Shown: positions 1 to 13,573 of the stretch, piece after piece
Layout of the letters: every line of letters starts with the position of its first letter
How positions within the stretch are numbered: the stretch's first letter is position 1
Source of the DNA: Scytalidium lignicola
Taxonomy: Eukaryota; Ascomycota; Leotiomycetes
Assembly: GCA_002812745.2 (NCBI GenBank)
Contig: NCSJ02000156.1
Coordinates: forward strand, 32,775-96,774
Length of the DNA stretch: 64,000 nucleotides
Reading direction: 5' to 3'
Notes under the pieces: model-generated
Told to the model about the DNA's origin: nothing
The model's input: the letters and a program-made list of their open reading frames with translations, nothing else
The model's database searches: none
Made by a program: the position numbers and the translations under genes

Positions 1-1053
1 AAATTGGTTGAATCAAACTATGGATAGATTCTGCCGGTACAACCATATCTTTGTCAATTCAGAGCCAAACGTGCTTCAATAGTCGGCCCATAGATCTACT
101 TCTGCATATTTTGACGAGTAAAATACTTGGATCCATAAGCTTTTATTTTAATCCGGCTCAGAAGCAGAGCTTCATTTTTTCGTACACATCGGGCATTTCG
201 GCAGTAAGCAGTCTCCACACTGAGTAAGCTTAACGACCCAATTCCGGGATTAGAAGCAAACGATGGAGCTTTCGAGAATTTTTACAACTCCTAGCATACT
301 TCGNTTTTTTTGCTTGTTGAAGCTGGAATTCCTATTTCTCTAGTAGCAGAAAGCGCAGAAAGGCCTTACCTTTTCGGGATCTTCTAGAGATCTGTGCAGA
401 CAGAAAAGCATGAGCTGTTTTGGGTGCAAACAAAGCATTTCATGTGATCCGCCGAATCGGGGGAGTAAGAGTAAGCTTGCATCGTGCCATGTACAGAGGA
501 AGGCACGCGAGTGGTCACTATTTTTCCTCGCCGTGGCTCCGACGTGGATGGGTACCTACCTGGGCTGGCGAGCTCGCGAAACAGCTTCGTAACAGCAGGT
601 ATTAGTCATTTGGCTCACCATTTTAACTTGATTGAAGTTTGTGAAATGCAAATTATTTGCTATAATGCGTCAGCCTACAGTGACGGCAAACCAGGCGACT
701 CCGATGCCTATGGGATCTTGTTACCGTCGGTTAGCATCTCGCGATGGCTAAGGTGATTGTCGAACCTATTCTTACGTGGATCTCACTAAGTGTCATGATT
801 GTAGGAAATTACTAGGAGCTTGTATGAAACTTTCTCCCAGTAAATCTAATTCACTAAAACTAAGACGTAACTTCAAGGCTGCTAGATTCTTCGAAATACT
901 CTGAATATTTTCTGAAATCCGAGGTGACCACCTGTGTTGCAGCCATTTTGTAAATCTTTTTGCACATCAAATCCTGTGAAATATCCAGTTGATATAATTG
1001 GTGTTTACTCACAAATTTTCGCTCCTTTCTGATATTGGAAGCAATTATTTGAA
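1..1053. promoter_or_regulatory. Upstream region of the FAS beta gene
   Basis: No convincing gene lies here. Three overlapping small reading frames at 410-756 have no recognisable domain. The stretch is the 5' flank of the FAS beta gene. It holds GGCTCCGA at 535-542 and GGCGACTCCGAT at 694-705, and the latter 12-mer recurs exactly upstream of FAS alpha. One N sits at 304 beside a T run. Whether another gene begins left of the window cannot be seen. Confidence 0.5.
694..705 (+). promoter_or_regulatory. Candidate cluster motif GGCGACTCCGAT (FAS beta promoter)
   Basis: The 12-mer GGCGACTCCGAT lies about 350 bp before the FAS beta start codon. The same 12 bases occur at 41629-41640, about 145 bp before the FAS alpha start. 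Shorter ACTCCGA or GCTCCGA forms lie at 535-542 and, on the other strand, at 13822-13830, 13887-13893 and 14119-14132. Co-regulation of two subunits of one enzyme would fit a shared transcription-factor site. This is inference from sequence only. Confidence 0.35.
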
Positions 1054-4000
1054 ATGGAGACCCCTTACGTGTTGACTGATGACGAAGCTGCCGGCCCCTC
1101 GTCAATGCGGCATCTAGAACTCACCTACGGTTCACTATGTTATTGCTTCACAATTCCGGGTCATCTTTACAGCTGTGGGTCAAAATCTGTTCAACGGTTT
1201 TCTGTTGTCCTGGCAAATCAGACAACGGAGGAGCTACAGAGGACAGAGCCGGATTCTGTCATTAGTCTTATGATCCAATACCTTGTGTTTCTCGCGACAG
1301 AAATTCAGAAGGATAATCAGGGCCAGGAATTTCGGAACTACTTGCAAGTAATCCTTCTCGAGTTTGACCAGGAATTCCTTCGAGATGATATTCATTCCTT
1401 TGCAGCCACGCTCCCCGAGGAGCATGAAAGGTTTTCCTTGATTAGATCGTACTGTCTATTGAAGGTGGCCACCAACTACGCGTTTAGTCTATACGAGTCT
1501 CAATTGTTTAAAGCCGCTGGTAATGAGAAGGCAACAATCTTTACGATATTTGGCGGACAAGGAAACAACGAACATTACTTTGAGGAGGTGCGAGAAGTGT
1601 ATCAGCTTTATTATCCATTCATCGGAGACTTTATCGATTCCTGGAGTAAACTTTTAATAAAACTCTCTCAGGATAGTCGCACAGGGGAGCTATACACCAC
1701 AGCGTTAGATGTTACTGGTTGGTTACAAAACCCTGAGACGACGCCGGACGACAGTTATCTCATCTCGTGTGCCGTTAGCTTTCCAGTTATTGGTATAATC
1801 CAACTTGCAAACTATGCAGTGATGTGTAAACTGCTAGGGGCAACCCCAGGAGAAGTACTGAAATATATAAGTGGCACAACTGGTCACTCTCAGGGGGTTG
1901 TGGTAGCCGCGGCTCTTGCTTCTGTGGATTCTTGGCAGTCCTTTGCTATAGCTGCAGAAAATGCACTTACAATACTTTTCTGGATAGGATGCCGAAGTCA
2001 ACAATCCTGTCCACAAATAGTCTTGGATCCGAATAGCATAAAACAGTCAATCGATAATGGCGAAGGAACACCTACACCCATGTTGAGCATTACAGACCTT
2101 CCACGGTCCCAACTGCTACAACATGTCGATGAAGTAAATTCCTATCTCCCTGCGAATAAGCAAATAGATATTGCACTCAAAAATGATGATCGAAACACTG
2201 TTCTTGCTGGTCCTGCGTCATCTTTGTGTGGATTAAACAACAAGATTCGAGAGCACAAGTGCCCTGCTAGCTTGGATCAAACACGAGTCCCATTTTCAAA
2301 AAGAAAGATCCAATTTAAAAATAGGTTTCTTCCAATTACAGCTCCTTTCCACAGCAGGCACCTTGTTTCAGTCTCAGACATTATCAGAAAAGATCTCGAG
2401 AGTATTACCCTTCACAGCTCTAGTCTTCGCATACCAGTCTTCGGGACAGAGAGTGGCGAGGATCTGAGGAAGCTAGATACAACAAACCTCATTCCACTGC
2501 TTGTTAGCATGGTTATAGATGCTCCAGTGGATTGGCGGAGAGCTACGGATTTCCCAGGTGTAACGCATATTCTCGATTTTGGACCCGGCGGAACGTCAGG
2601 AATTGGCACATTTACCCACCGAGCCAAACAAGGGATGGGGGTAAGGGTAATACTAGCAACAGTTTTATCTAGTTCAAATCTAGATATTGGAGCTAAATAT
2701 GACATATACAGCACAAAACACTCCCTGAAATATGGCACAAATTGGCTTAAACTTTACGGCCCTAAATTGGTGAAAGCTATTGGGGGGACCACGTTTATTG
2801 AAACTAAAATGAGTCAGCTCCTAGGCCAACCACCAATTATGGTGGCTGGAATGACTCCTACGACAACCCGGTGGGAATTTGTAGTAGCCACAATGAACTC
2901 CGGCTACCACATTGAATTGGCTGGAGGAGGATTTTCCAACTCTAAAGTGATGACAGAAGCTATTCATAACATCCAACGCAGGATACCTCCAGGACGTGGC
3001 TTGACGATCAACTTAATCTATGCTAGCCCACGTTCCATACAATGGCAACTTTCCCTTATTCGGCAACTACGTCAAGATGGTACTCCAATCCACGGTCTGA
3101 CCATTGGAGCCGGTGTGCCATCTCTGGATGTCGCAAATGAATATATCAAAGAACTAGGTCTCAGCCATATCGCTTTTAAACCTGGATCTACGGAAGCTAT
3201 TAATGCAGTTTTGAAAATTGCGAAGGCCAATCCTGACTTTCCGATCATGTTGCAATGGACAGGGGGACGTGGAGGAGGTCACCACTCGTTTGAGGATTTT
3301 CATGCGCCGATTTTAAACATGTATGGCACAATTCGGGCATGCAATAATATAATTCTTGTCGCAGGCAGCGGGTTTGGAGAAGGATCTGATATATATCCTT
3401 ATATCTCTGGATCTTGGTCCCAGAAGTTTGGATATGCTCCAATGCCATTCGATGGATGCCTTTTTGGAAGTCGGGTGATGGTTGCTAAAGAGGCATATAC
3501 AAGTGGAGCCGTTAAAAGAACCATTGCTGAGACTAAAGGTGTGGATAATGATCAATGGGAGAAAACCTACGACACTGTTACTGGAGGTATTATAACAGTT
3601 AAGTCTGAGATGGGAGAGCCAATACACATGATTGCTACGCGCGGTGTATTGCTCTGGGTTGAAATGGACCGGAATATATTCTCCCTAGATAAAGGCAAAC
3701 GAATTGCAGCGCTAGAAAAGTATCGAGCTTCCATAATACGGAGATTAAACGATGATTTCCAAAAAGTATGGTTCGGCTGTTCAAATGGCAAAGCTGTGGA
3801 CTTAGAAGATATGACTTATGCCGAGGTCTTATATCGATTAGTTGAACTACTATATATTAAACGCACAGCAAAATGGATCGACGTTTCCTACCAGAGGATT
3901 ATTCTGGATTTTATCCGACGTCTTGAAGAACGCTTCATGCACTCAGACACAGCACTATCTATTTTTCAAGATAGCTCTGAACTTCTAGATCCTTATACTG

Positions 4001-7000
4001 CAATCGAAAATGTTTTAAACACCTACCCAGAAGCACAAAACCAGCTCATGAATATTGCAGATATGAATTACTTTCTTCACGTTTGTCAGCGACCGGGTCA
4101 AAAGCCTGTAACATTTGTTCCAGCGCTGGACGAAAACTTTGAGACCTGGTTCAAGAAGGATTCTCTATGGCAATCGGAGAATCTTGAGGCAGTGGTCGGT
4201 CAAGATTCAGACAGATGTTGCATTTTACAGGGTCCTGTAGCAGTTAAGCATACCAAAATAGTCGACGAACCGATCAAACAGATCCTGGATGGTATTAATA
4301 AGACATTGATTACCTTGCTTACTGGTAACCTTTCCCAAACCGACTTCCAGAAGGGGGACCAAACAGTTGCTACTTTAGGCGACGCTGGAATTGGCAGTAC
4401 GGTGGCTACAGAGCTAGATGGCATCACGGGAGTTCTCGGCAAAGATGAGATTGAGTATCGTCTGTCATCTTCCAACCCTCCAAATCCTGAAACATGGTTT
4501 GCATTTCTTGCGGGAAGATGCAATACATGGCGGCATGCATTATTTATGACAGAAAATATCGTTCAAGACCGGAAATTGCTAAGCAACCCGATTAGACGCA
4601 TTTTCAAACCTGCGGGTAATGTCCATGTCAGAATTGCCTACCCTGATATACCAAGCCGCACGATAATTACGTTATTTGAGACAACTGCAACCGATTGTCT
4701 AGTTTCTAGAGTTGACATCCAGCTAGGCAACGAGAATATGGTTTACGTTAATATGTTTGCTTACAAAACTGCAAACGGCACCCCTGCAATCCTGAGTCTG
4801 AAATATAATTTCCTTCCGCAGACCAGGTGTTCTCCTTTGCATGAAGTAATGGAAGGCCGACAATCTCGCATTAAGTCTTTCTATTACCAGCTTTGGTTTG
4901 GTAACACAGACTTCAAGAGCGAAGATTTACTAGCAACTCATTCCCGATCCAGAAGCTTCGTTATAAGCAGGAAAATGATCAAAGAATTTGTCAATGCAGT
5001 AGGGATTTCTGGAGAAGATTTTCTTGAGCATCCTGGGAAACTAATGAGCGCCCCAATGGATCTTGCGATGGCTATCTCTTGGAAAGGACTGATTGAGCCC
5101 CTCTTCTCTGTTGACGCTGACCTTAGCCTACTTGTCCATCTTTCCAATGAGTTCAAAGTTTTGCCCGGCCAAGAATCGTTAAGAGAAGGTGATAGTGTAG
5201 AGAGTACAGCTTCTGTTACCGCTATCCTCAATCAGGATTCCGGCAAGCTGGTCGAGGTTACGGCTACTATCACGCGCGAGTGTATACCGGTCATTGAAGT
5301 CATATCGAAATTCTTATATCGAGGGACTTATTCTGATTACGAAGATAACTTTCAGAGAACTGAAACATCAACAATATTGACTATTTGCTCTGGCACAGAT
5401 CTGGCTGTGCTCAGATCCAAAGCTTGGCTTCGCTTTCAAGATTCTGGAGATGGCTATGGTACTGATCTTGTCGGACGCACACTTATTTTTAAAACACAAA
5501 GTTTAGTACAATTAAGTGGCAAGGCAGTATATCGAAACATCGAAACTACTGGTAAAGTCTTTCTTAAGATGCCGATTCATGGAGATGTTCAGATTGGGAT
5601 CGTGAACTACCAATCATCTGTCGCGCAGGGTAATCCAGTTACAGATTATTTACGGAGACATGGCTCACCTCTTACCCAACATGTTTCTCTCAAGAACCCA
5701 ATTTCCATTAAAACGGAAGCACCGATTCTCCTGAAGATAGCTTCGGCAAATTGGAAATATGCCGAAGCATCTGGTGACTATAATCCGATCCATACATCTC
5801 TCATCTTTTCCAGACTTGCAAACCTCCCTGGAACTATCACCCACGGCATGTATTCTAGCGCTGCGGTGCGTAACTTAGTAGAAAGATGGGTTTATAAAAA
5901 TGAAGTGGGATGTATGCGGCGTTTTTATGCTTCTTTTGTGGGAATGGTCCTTCCAAAGGCTGAGCTGGAGGTGTGTATAACGCATACTGGTATGATTGAT
6001 GGCTGCAAAATTGTTAGCATCGAGGCTAGCAATGCGGACACAAAGGAGAAAGTTCTGATAGGAGAAGCTGAAATAGAACTGCCCACTACGGTGTACTTAT
6101 TTACTGGCCAGGGGAGCCAAGAGAAGAATATGGGCATGGATCTCTATGCTCAAAGCCCAGCTGCAAAGGCAATTTGGGATAAAGCCGATGATTTCTTTTT
6201 TGATAACTATGGTAAGCAAAGATATCAAAGGATGTTGGTCTAGATTACACTAATTAGAGTCAGGTATCTCACTTCTCGAAATTGTCCGGAAAAATCCCAA
6301 AGAACTTACTGTCTTTTTTGGCGGACCTCGTGGACAAGCTATTCGCCAGAACTACATGAACATGGTGCATGAGGTTTTTGAACCTGATGGATCTCCTAAA
6401 ACCGAGAAGATTTTCAAGGAAATAAATGAGTACAGTTTGTCATATACTCACAGAGCACCAAATGGCCTCCTTTCGGCTACCCAGTTTACTCAGCCTGCAC
6501 TGACAATTATGGAGATGGCTAGTTTGGCAGATATGCGGTCAAAGGGGTTAGTTTCGCCAAATTGCATGTTCGCTGGTCATTCCTTGGGGGAATACTCTGC
6601 CCTTGCCGCTCTTGCCAATATAATGCCTCTCGAAAAATGGCTCTCAATTGTCTTTTACCGCGGTCTCACTATGCAAGCCGCTGTCAAGCGGGATGCAGCT
6701 GGCCGCTCGGATTATTCTATGGTAGCCGTCGACCCTAGCAGAATATCTAAGAGTGAGTAAGATCCTACAAGCTTTTGATACGAAATTCTCACACTTGCAA
6801 AGGTTTTAACGAGACTTCTCTAAGATACATGGTAGAGAGAATTGCTGATGAGACCAATTTATTGCTTGAGATCGTTAACTTCAACATCGAAAGCATGCAA
6901 TACGTATGTGCAGGGAGTCTTCAAGCATTAGATTGTTTAACAAATCTAGCAAATCTTGTAAAGGCTACCGAGTTTGACATGACCGTTGAACTATCCTCTA

Positions 7001-7404
7001 GCAATGGGCAGTCTCGCTTCTCGCAACTGCTGCAGGAGAGTCTGCACAAGACAAAGAAAGGGTCTCAGCCTCTAGTGTTGAGACGTGGGGTTGCTACGGT
7101 CCCGCTGAATAGTATTGATGTGCCATTCCATTCAAGTTTTCTCTATCCCAATCTGGCCTCGTTTAGGGATGTTTTACTACAGAACATTAGCCTAGCTTCC
7201 ATCGATCCAAAGACTCTCATTGGGAGGTACGTTCCAAACGTCACCGCACTCCCATTCGATATTACAAGAGAATATTTTCAGAAGGTTCACTATATTACTA
7301 GGTCGCCAGTTATCGAGAAGGTTCTGGCTGGTTGGGATCCGGATTACAATTCATCTCCAAGTACACCTGGCACGGCAAGTACAGAATGGGAGGTTGTGGC
7401 ATGA
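1054..7404 (+). CDS. Fatty acid synthase beta subunit (secondary-metabolism type)
   Basis: The product is a fungal type I FAS beta subunit, which partners the FAS alpha encoded at 41784-47084. Three exons (1054-6211, 6264-6752, 6803-7404) are joined by GT-AG introns of 52 and 50 bp, giving about 2082 residues, a full length for the family. Seen in order: acetyltransferase with GHSQG near residue 280; FMN enoyl reductase with [10 protein letters not shown] near 597 and a [16 protein letters not shown] segment near 735; hotdog dehydratase with YNPIH near 1575; malonyl/palmitoyl transferase starting at LFTGQGSQ, with GHSLGE near 1825. The ATG at 1054 gives a normal N-terminus. The gene looks intact. 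Its place beside NRPS genes, with its own alpha partner, suggests it makes a dedicated acyl starter rather than bulk lipid, like HexB or TOXC. The chain length cannot be read from sequence. Confidence 0.95.
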
Positions 7405-8333
7405 TCTAGTGTCGAGATCTGCCATAGTATGTGCCATAGGTTGAACTACTTTCAATATCAACAACGACGGGATCAACAGCAGAAACTGAAATAATTTTTC
7501 TCTTTCGAAAAAGTATGAGGTAGAGCTTATGCGTTTTTCAGTCATTTCAGGTACTACAGAAAGTAACAATAATAATCAGGGATTTTCGGGACACACCAGA
7601 ACATCACAGCTTCAAATATATATAATTTCGTATTACTAAATAAGCTAGAAACTGGATGGCTGATAACAAAATCCTCCAGATCAGCCGATCAGCCATTTTG
7701 GTCTAGACACTCGTAGTATTCCTCAATATATTTGTGCTATACATGTCTGAACCGCTTATTGTAACCAGAATCGTAACATTTACCTTCCCACATTAGAGTC
7801 GAGTTATCATCATCACAGTTGATAATCTTAACGAAGAAATTTCCCGTATTATTCTTAGCAGCATTCTAGTACAGCGGCCCTAATTCAGAATCTGTACCTA
7901 CCGCAGCAATCTCAGTGCAAAAAATAAACTCGTCCAAGTAGTCACTGTAGGAGGGAACGAAGGCATTTGGAACGTTTTACCAGAGCAATATTGTCTAGCC
8001 CGTCAAGCAGATTCTTGATAGTGTCCTGGGTGAGATTTGTATAACATCTGCATTTCTTTCATTGTATCCAGCGGATGGTGAAGGCTGCACAAAACGACGA
8101 AAGCTGTTATATTCTGAAATGTAAACTGGAAGGCTTCGATGTGCGGTATAGTAGAATCACTAAAACTTTCAAGTATCACGTGTAATTCTTGTATATTATA
8201 TTTAATTATTTAATTATTTATAATTCATTAAATAGGTATCAGATAAACAACTTATGAAATAAATTTTAATTGTAAAATTTTGGGTTGTCATGTGAAATTG
8301 ATAGGAGTACGTAATCCTAAAAGTTTTACCTGC
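7405..8333. other. Convergent intergenic region, FAS beta / ABC transporter
   Basis: This is the shared 3' flank of FAS beta (+) and the ABC transporter (-). It becomes AT-rich after about 8150. The only protein-like signal is the broken minus-strand fragment listed separately at about 7685-8055. Confidence 0.5.
7685..8055 (-). pseudogene. Degenerate fragment of an unidentified protein gene
   Basis: Read on the minus strand, this stretch gives protein-like segments such as NLTQDTIKNLLDGL, then in another frame YLDEFIFCTEIAAVGTDSE, NNTGNFFVKIINCDDDNST and MWEGKCYDSGYNKRF. The second frame is broken by TAG codons at 7866-7868 and 7737-7739. In both, tryptophan (TGG) would fit the surrounding residues, as expected from G-to-A change. 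I do not recognise the family. It is probably an old gene remnant between two cluster genes. Chance similarity to protein remains possible. Confidence 0.4.
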
Positions 8334-11300
8334 TCAATTCAAATTCTTCTGTAGAATCTTGTATTGATCGTCATCTTCATCTGTCAAACTTCGATACAAA
8401 TCTCTAAATGCAGACTGCTGAGAGAGAAGAACGGTCGGATTTTCGTATTCCAAGAGACGTCCCTTATCAATGACTGCTACTTTGTCGAAATCAAGAATTG
8501 TTTTTAGTCTGTGCGCAATCGCAATTATGGTGTACTCCTTAAAATCCTCCCGGATGATTTGTTGCATAACTTCCTCAGTCTTCTTATCAACACTTCGAAA
8601 GCCAATTTGTTAGCATAAAAGTATCTTTTGAAATTAGAGTAGCAAGTCTCACCTGCTAGTTGCTTCATCTAGGACAAGAATCTTGCCTTTGCGCAACAAT
8701 GATCTTGCTAGACTCATAAGTTGCCTCTGACCATGAGAGAATGTACCCTCATCTATCATTATATCAAGACCTCCTTTCTCGTTAACCATTGTCCAGAGCC
8801 CCACTTTTCGGAGGGCTCCAATAACATCCTCTTCACTCGCAGTCTGGAAGGGATCAACGTTCAGTCTAACAGTCCCGTATAAAAGGTAAGGATCCTGGGG
8901 AATTGCGATTAATCTGGAACGTATCGCATCTCGGGGTAGTGTAGATATATCAATGCCATCAATGGTTATGGAGCCTGATTCAATATCGAGTAGTCGAAAA
9001 ATTGTTGAAACGAGAGAGCTTTTACCACTACCTCAAGGTTAACAGCCGAACACTCTTAGTGGTTAGAAAGAAGAGATACCTTCCACTCCTTCCACACACT
9101 GCAATCTTCTCTCCGGCCTTGATCGACAACGTAACAGTTTGGAGAACTGGGTCGGTTCCTGTACTACATCTGTGTTAGGACAAGAAAGAAACGATAGCCT
9201 AGCTTAGTTTACGGATCTCTTACCTATAAGAAGCAGATATATCCTGTATAAGAATGCTGCCTTCCGTAGGCCAGTCAGAAGGTGGATTTGTTTTTTCTGT
9301 TGGAAGATTTTCGGACTCAGTCACGGTGGCGAAGGTTCTTATTCTCGAAACAGCCCCGATGGAGGTCTCCAGGCTAGTCCAGTATGTAATAAGATCCTTA
9401 ATACTAGTGTTGAAATTTACCACATTAACTAGCGCAACGCCTACAAAGCCTCCACTCAGCTTTCCTTGAGTAGCAACGACAATCGTGACCAAGAGAACGG
9501 CGAGGCCGGCAAAAGTCAAGTCGAGCACGATATTTAGCCAACGCTGAACGCAGTACAATAGATAGAATGGCTTCTGTGACTGGTTAAGAAGCTCCCGATT
9601 TCGATGTTTCAGATTGTCTTCCCAGCATAAAGCTCTGATTACGGCGAGGCCGTTGAGTGTCTCGAGGAAATGAGAAAAGAGAGGAGACCTTGCTTCGATA
9701 TCCAACAATCGAAGCTGTCTGGAAGTACGAAGATAGAACTTCTGTATAGCATAGAAAATGGTAATGCAAAGAGGGATAACTGCGGCGATGTATCTTGCTG
9801 AGACAGATACAAAAATCATTTGGGCAGAGCATAACATTCCAGCTGGGAAAATATGTTAGTGACTTCAAACAGATCCTATCACCGTGTGGAATTACCTAAC
9901 GCTGTGTTGAGAAGAGCTATTGGAAGCTCCATATCAACGAGCTGGAGATCTTGGCTGAATCTGAATACAAGTTTAGTAAATCTTATGACTAGTTATTTAC
10001 TCCACTAACCTATTCAAAGTGATTCCCGTGTCCGTATTGGCGAAGAAAGACATTGGAGCGCTTCATTGAGTCAGTCTATGCCGTACATATCATTAATAGC
10101 TAAGGGATTCTCACCTTAATGTTGTTTTTAGGATTATCTCGTGGAGAGTCCCAGAGGTTCTAGGCACCAGGTTGACCATCAAGAACCTCGAAACATTTAG
10201 CATATATTCACATTTATCGTAGAAATTAACTTACCAGCAAAGGCAAACTATTCCTAAAATCGCCAATACTCCGAAGGCCAGATAAACCCCGAGATATAAT
10301 GCAATGTGTTGATTTGGGTGAGACTCGTTTGACTGTGCCCACAACATTACCCACTCGGCTAGATTCACAAGTTAGCCCCGAGAGATATTTTATGGGATCC
10401 CAGAATATATTACAGGGAAATGAAAGACAAAACACTGGCCAGACTGCCAGCACCATAAACGCTGTCAAGACTTTCCACCCGATGATAGAGGCATAGTATT
10501 TATAGACCTGAATATCACCTACTCTCCGAGCATCGTCATCATTGCTAAGTGTAGACATAGCCCTCATAGAAGAATGAGGTTTTGAAAAAGATGCAGTTGA
10601 TTCCTTGGGAGTTTTGGGCTCACGACGCGTGATAGTGAGACTCTGAACGTAGCCGTTGGTGGTATTGAGCTCTTCAAAAGTTCCTTGTTGTACGAGTCTC
10701 CCATCATTACCCAAGGCAATTATATGATCCGCATAAACGAGTTGATCGACTAGTTATGTAAGAGACTTCCTTGCGAGGAGATATGCTGATTTGACTTCTA
10801 CCTACCTAAATTAGTTGCAAATATGACCGTAGTTTTTGCCCTGCGGAAGAGGCCATTCGGGCCAAAGACTTCACTAAAGACATGTTCTCCAGTAGTAGCA
10901 TCTAAGCCACTAAGAATGTCGTCTACAATTACGACGTTCGCTCTTGAATACAGGGCTCGTGCCAATGCCTAAAACTCCAGATTAGAGTTGTTAATCTACA
11001 TTAAATGAAAAGCAATAACTTACCAAGCGTTGTTTCTGCCCACCAGAAAGAGTCATACCGTTACTGCCGACTTGGGTTTGGTCTCCCAGTGGAAAGTGAT
11101 AGAGATCTTGTTCCAATGCACAGGCACGAACAACAGTGTCATACCAAGGTTTGTCAAACTTTGATATGCCTAGAATATTTTCTTGCACTGTCCCATTAGT
11201 TATCCAGGGCGTTTGCCCACAGAATGCAGCTCGCGAAAACGAAGTCTCTAGAGATCCGTCAAAGTACGTAATCTCTCCTAGCATAGTATGGAGTAGAGTT

Positions 11301-13573
11301 GATTTTCCTGAACCAACCGGTCCGATGATCATTACCAAGTCCGAATCGTAGATTTGAAAATCAAGGTCGCAGATGACAGTATCTTGTCCCCTGGCCCACC
11401 AGGAACTTCCACCGTGAACGCATACCATAGCCTTGCGGTTGTTAGGGCGTTGGGAAATAGTGTCTTGAGAAGGTAAACTCGTCATTGCTATTCCCCCCTC
11501 TTCAGTTTCTGGATCTGCCATATTTAGTGGAGGTGGTCTCCTATGCTCTTCTCGGTTTTCAATAACAAGGTATTTTCTAATCCGTTCTATGCATCCTATA
11601 GCAGCCATTGTGTTTGTGCCTGATTCTACTAAGGTGCTGAGAGGAGAGGACAGGAGAGCAAACAGCGTCAGTGCTGTAAATGCGGTCACAGTGTCCAAAG
11701 TTCCACTACCACGGTGTCTATCAATCAAGACAAAGATACCAAATGCGATTGGTGGTGACATTGCGTTGCCGGTATAGGCTGTTTCAAATTCGGTCAACGA
11801 AATCACAACACAGGAGGACCTGGATATGCTCACCTAAACCCAAGACAATAATCAGAAGCTCTCGAAATTTCCTTGAAGCATTTATTTCAGCAGTTCTAAG
11901 GCCAAGAATATTTGATAAGAGCCGAGAAGTAAGACCAGACATTTTAACACCCTTAATGCTGCCGAGCATTGCGGCGGTTGCGGCAACTCTGATTTGTATT
12001 GCTTCAATCCACGCCTTTTGGCGGGGTGCAGCAGCTCCAGCTATCTTCAGAGCCACGAGTGTGCAAACTAAATCCATCCGGTTAGCAATAGATCACGGCT
12101 GATCTTATGAATATTGGAGAAATACTTGATGTTATAACAATTGGTGTTATAGTTGCTACACCTAGTTCGAGCCAGAGCAAACTGAGACACAGAATGATTT
12201 CAATAATTGACCCCCAGGTATCGTGGATATATATCAAGCCTGAAGATATTCTCTCTACATCTGTGCTCATCATAGTAACAGCTGCAGAATCTGCTACAGC
12301 GTCCATACTTAATGACAGCGTCTTGTTATACACTAGCGGGATCAAATTCCCCCGCAATAAGGTGATGACTCGATAAGTCATATGCTGGTAACGCGCTGTT
12401 GAGATCTTGAAGACATTATTAGTAAAGATCCTCTCTAGTTAAGAGGTACAAATTACAGACAGCAATTCCAATATACACAAGAGCATAAGCCCCGACCAGA
12501 CCCCACCCAATATTATTCGAGTTAGCACTCATCGGTGCAGACGCATAGCTCACAACTCTCTTCACTAAAAAAGGCTGCGAGAATCGAAATCCAATCAATG
12601 CCAGCCGTGGTGGGATTCCGGATATCAGGCGCCATCTAAACTGGTGGACTGCAGCCCAAAGCAAGGAATTCTTGGACAGCTGATTTGGCACTAAAAGATC
12701 AACATAAGTTTGGAAACAATTTGGGGTTGTTAGATGGGGCATCCTACATGTGTTCCACCGATGCACCAGTTGAAAATTTGACAATAATTCTGGATCAATC
12801 GAGGGAAGATCGTCTAGAGACAAGGTCTTCTTGAAACCTTTGCCAAGGAGTGGATTCAGCCACCAGAACAGGCATCTATCGAAGACATTCGAGACAGCTT
12901 CCATTGCGTAATCTGCGTACTTCTCTTTCAAAACACTTCGTTTGCTAATTGATTCTAGGACAACTATCACACCTTTCGTAGCAGTTGCTGCTGTAAACAT
13001 TGCCGCCGAGACGCTATTGTTGGGCATTGACCATAATGTTCTAAGTTGAGCTATATCAAAAAGGCAAGAAAATGCGAAGAAGACAATCAACACAGAAGAG
13101 GGCTTGATACTGCGTGTATGCTCGAGATAAGAGAGCAGGAGAGAGCAGAGAGCACCAGCCACTGCGAAGCCATTTGATACAATCGATAATTGGGTCTTGG
13201 GTATGCTTGGAAAAGTCCGGACAATCAAGAACACGAGCTGTAGTATTGCAAGAATACTTAGGCCGACCTGTGAATTCTCTGAGCTGGTATCCAAGATGTA
13301 GAAGGATCTGTCACTAAGTGCAGACAAGCAGATGGTTTGGACTCTACTTACTAGTTTGGAGATACATAATGTACCGCCATTCGCCACCCTGTCATTTCTC
13401 CGCAGCTGTGATACTCGTAGAGAAAATAGCAGTAGAAACAGTGCTAGCGGCGCAATCGTCAAGATGCTCTCCTCGAAGAGCAGCGTAAAGTCGAAATTTT
13501 CTCTACACCCGTGGACTTGCGGACCCCAGGCAGCCTCCACCGCAATAGAGCACGACGCGGTGGTGTTGGACAT
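8334..13573 (-). CDS. ABC-C (MRP-type) multidrug transporter
   Basis: This is a full ABC-C exporter with many introns. The start chosen is the ATG at 13573, which gives MSNTTASCSIAVEAAWGP and matches the usual fungal ABC-C N-terminus; an ATG 39 codons upstream is less likely. Seen in order: TMD0 helices (LFLLLFSL region); TMD1; NBD1 with Walker A GPVGSGKST, signature LSGGQKQR and Walker B VVIVDDILSGLD; TMD2; NBD2 with Walker A GRSGSGKSS (split by an intron), the degenerate signature FSHGQRQL, Walker B ILVLDEATS and H-loop AHRL. Every junction I tested (8.6, 9.05, 10.1-10.4 and 12.4 kb) splices in frame, so the gene looks functional. It likely sits in the plasma or vacuolar membrane and exports or sequesters the cluster product, a role filled in HC-toxin by the MFS pump TOXA. 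Confidence 0.9.

Noticed and set aside
410..756. Three small frames upstream of FAS beta
   Set aside because: Mutually overlapping, with no domain, and they occupy the expected promoter.
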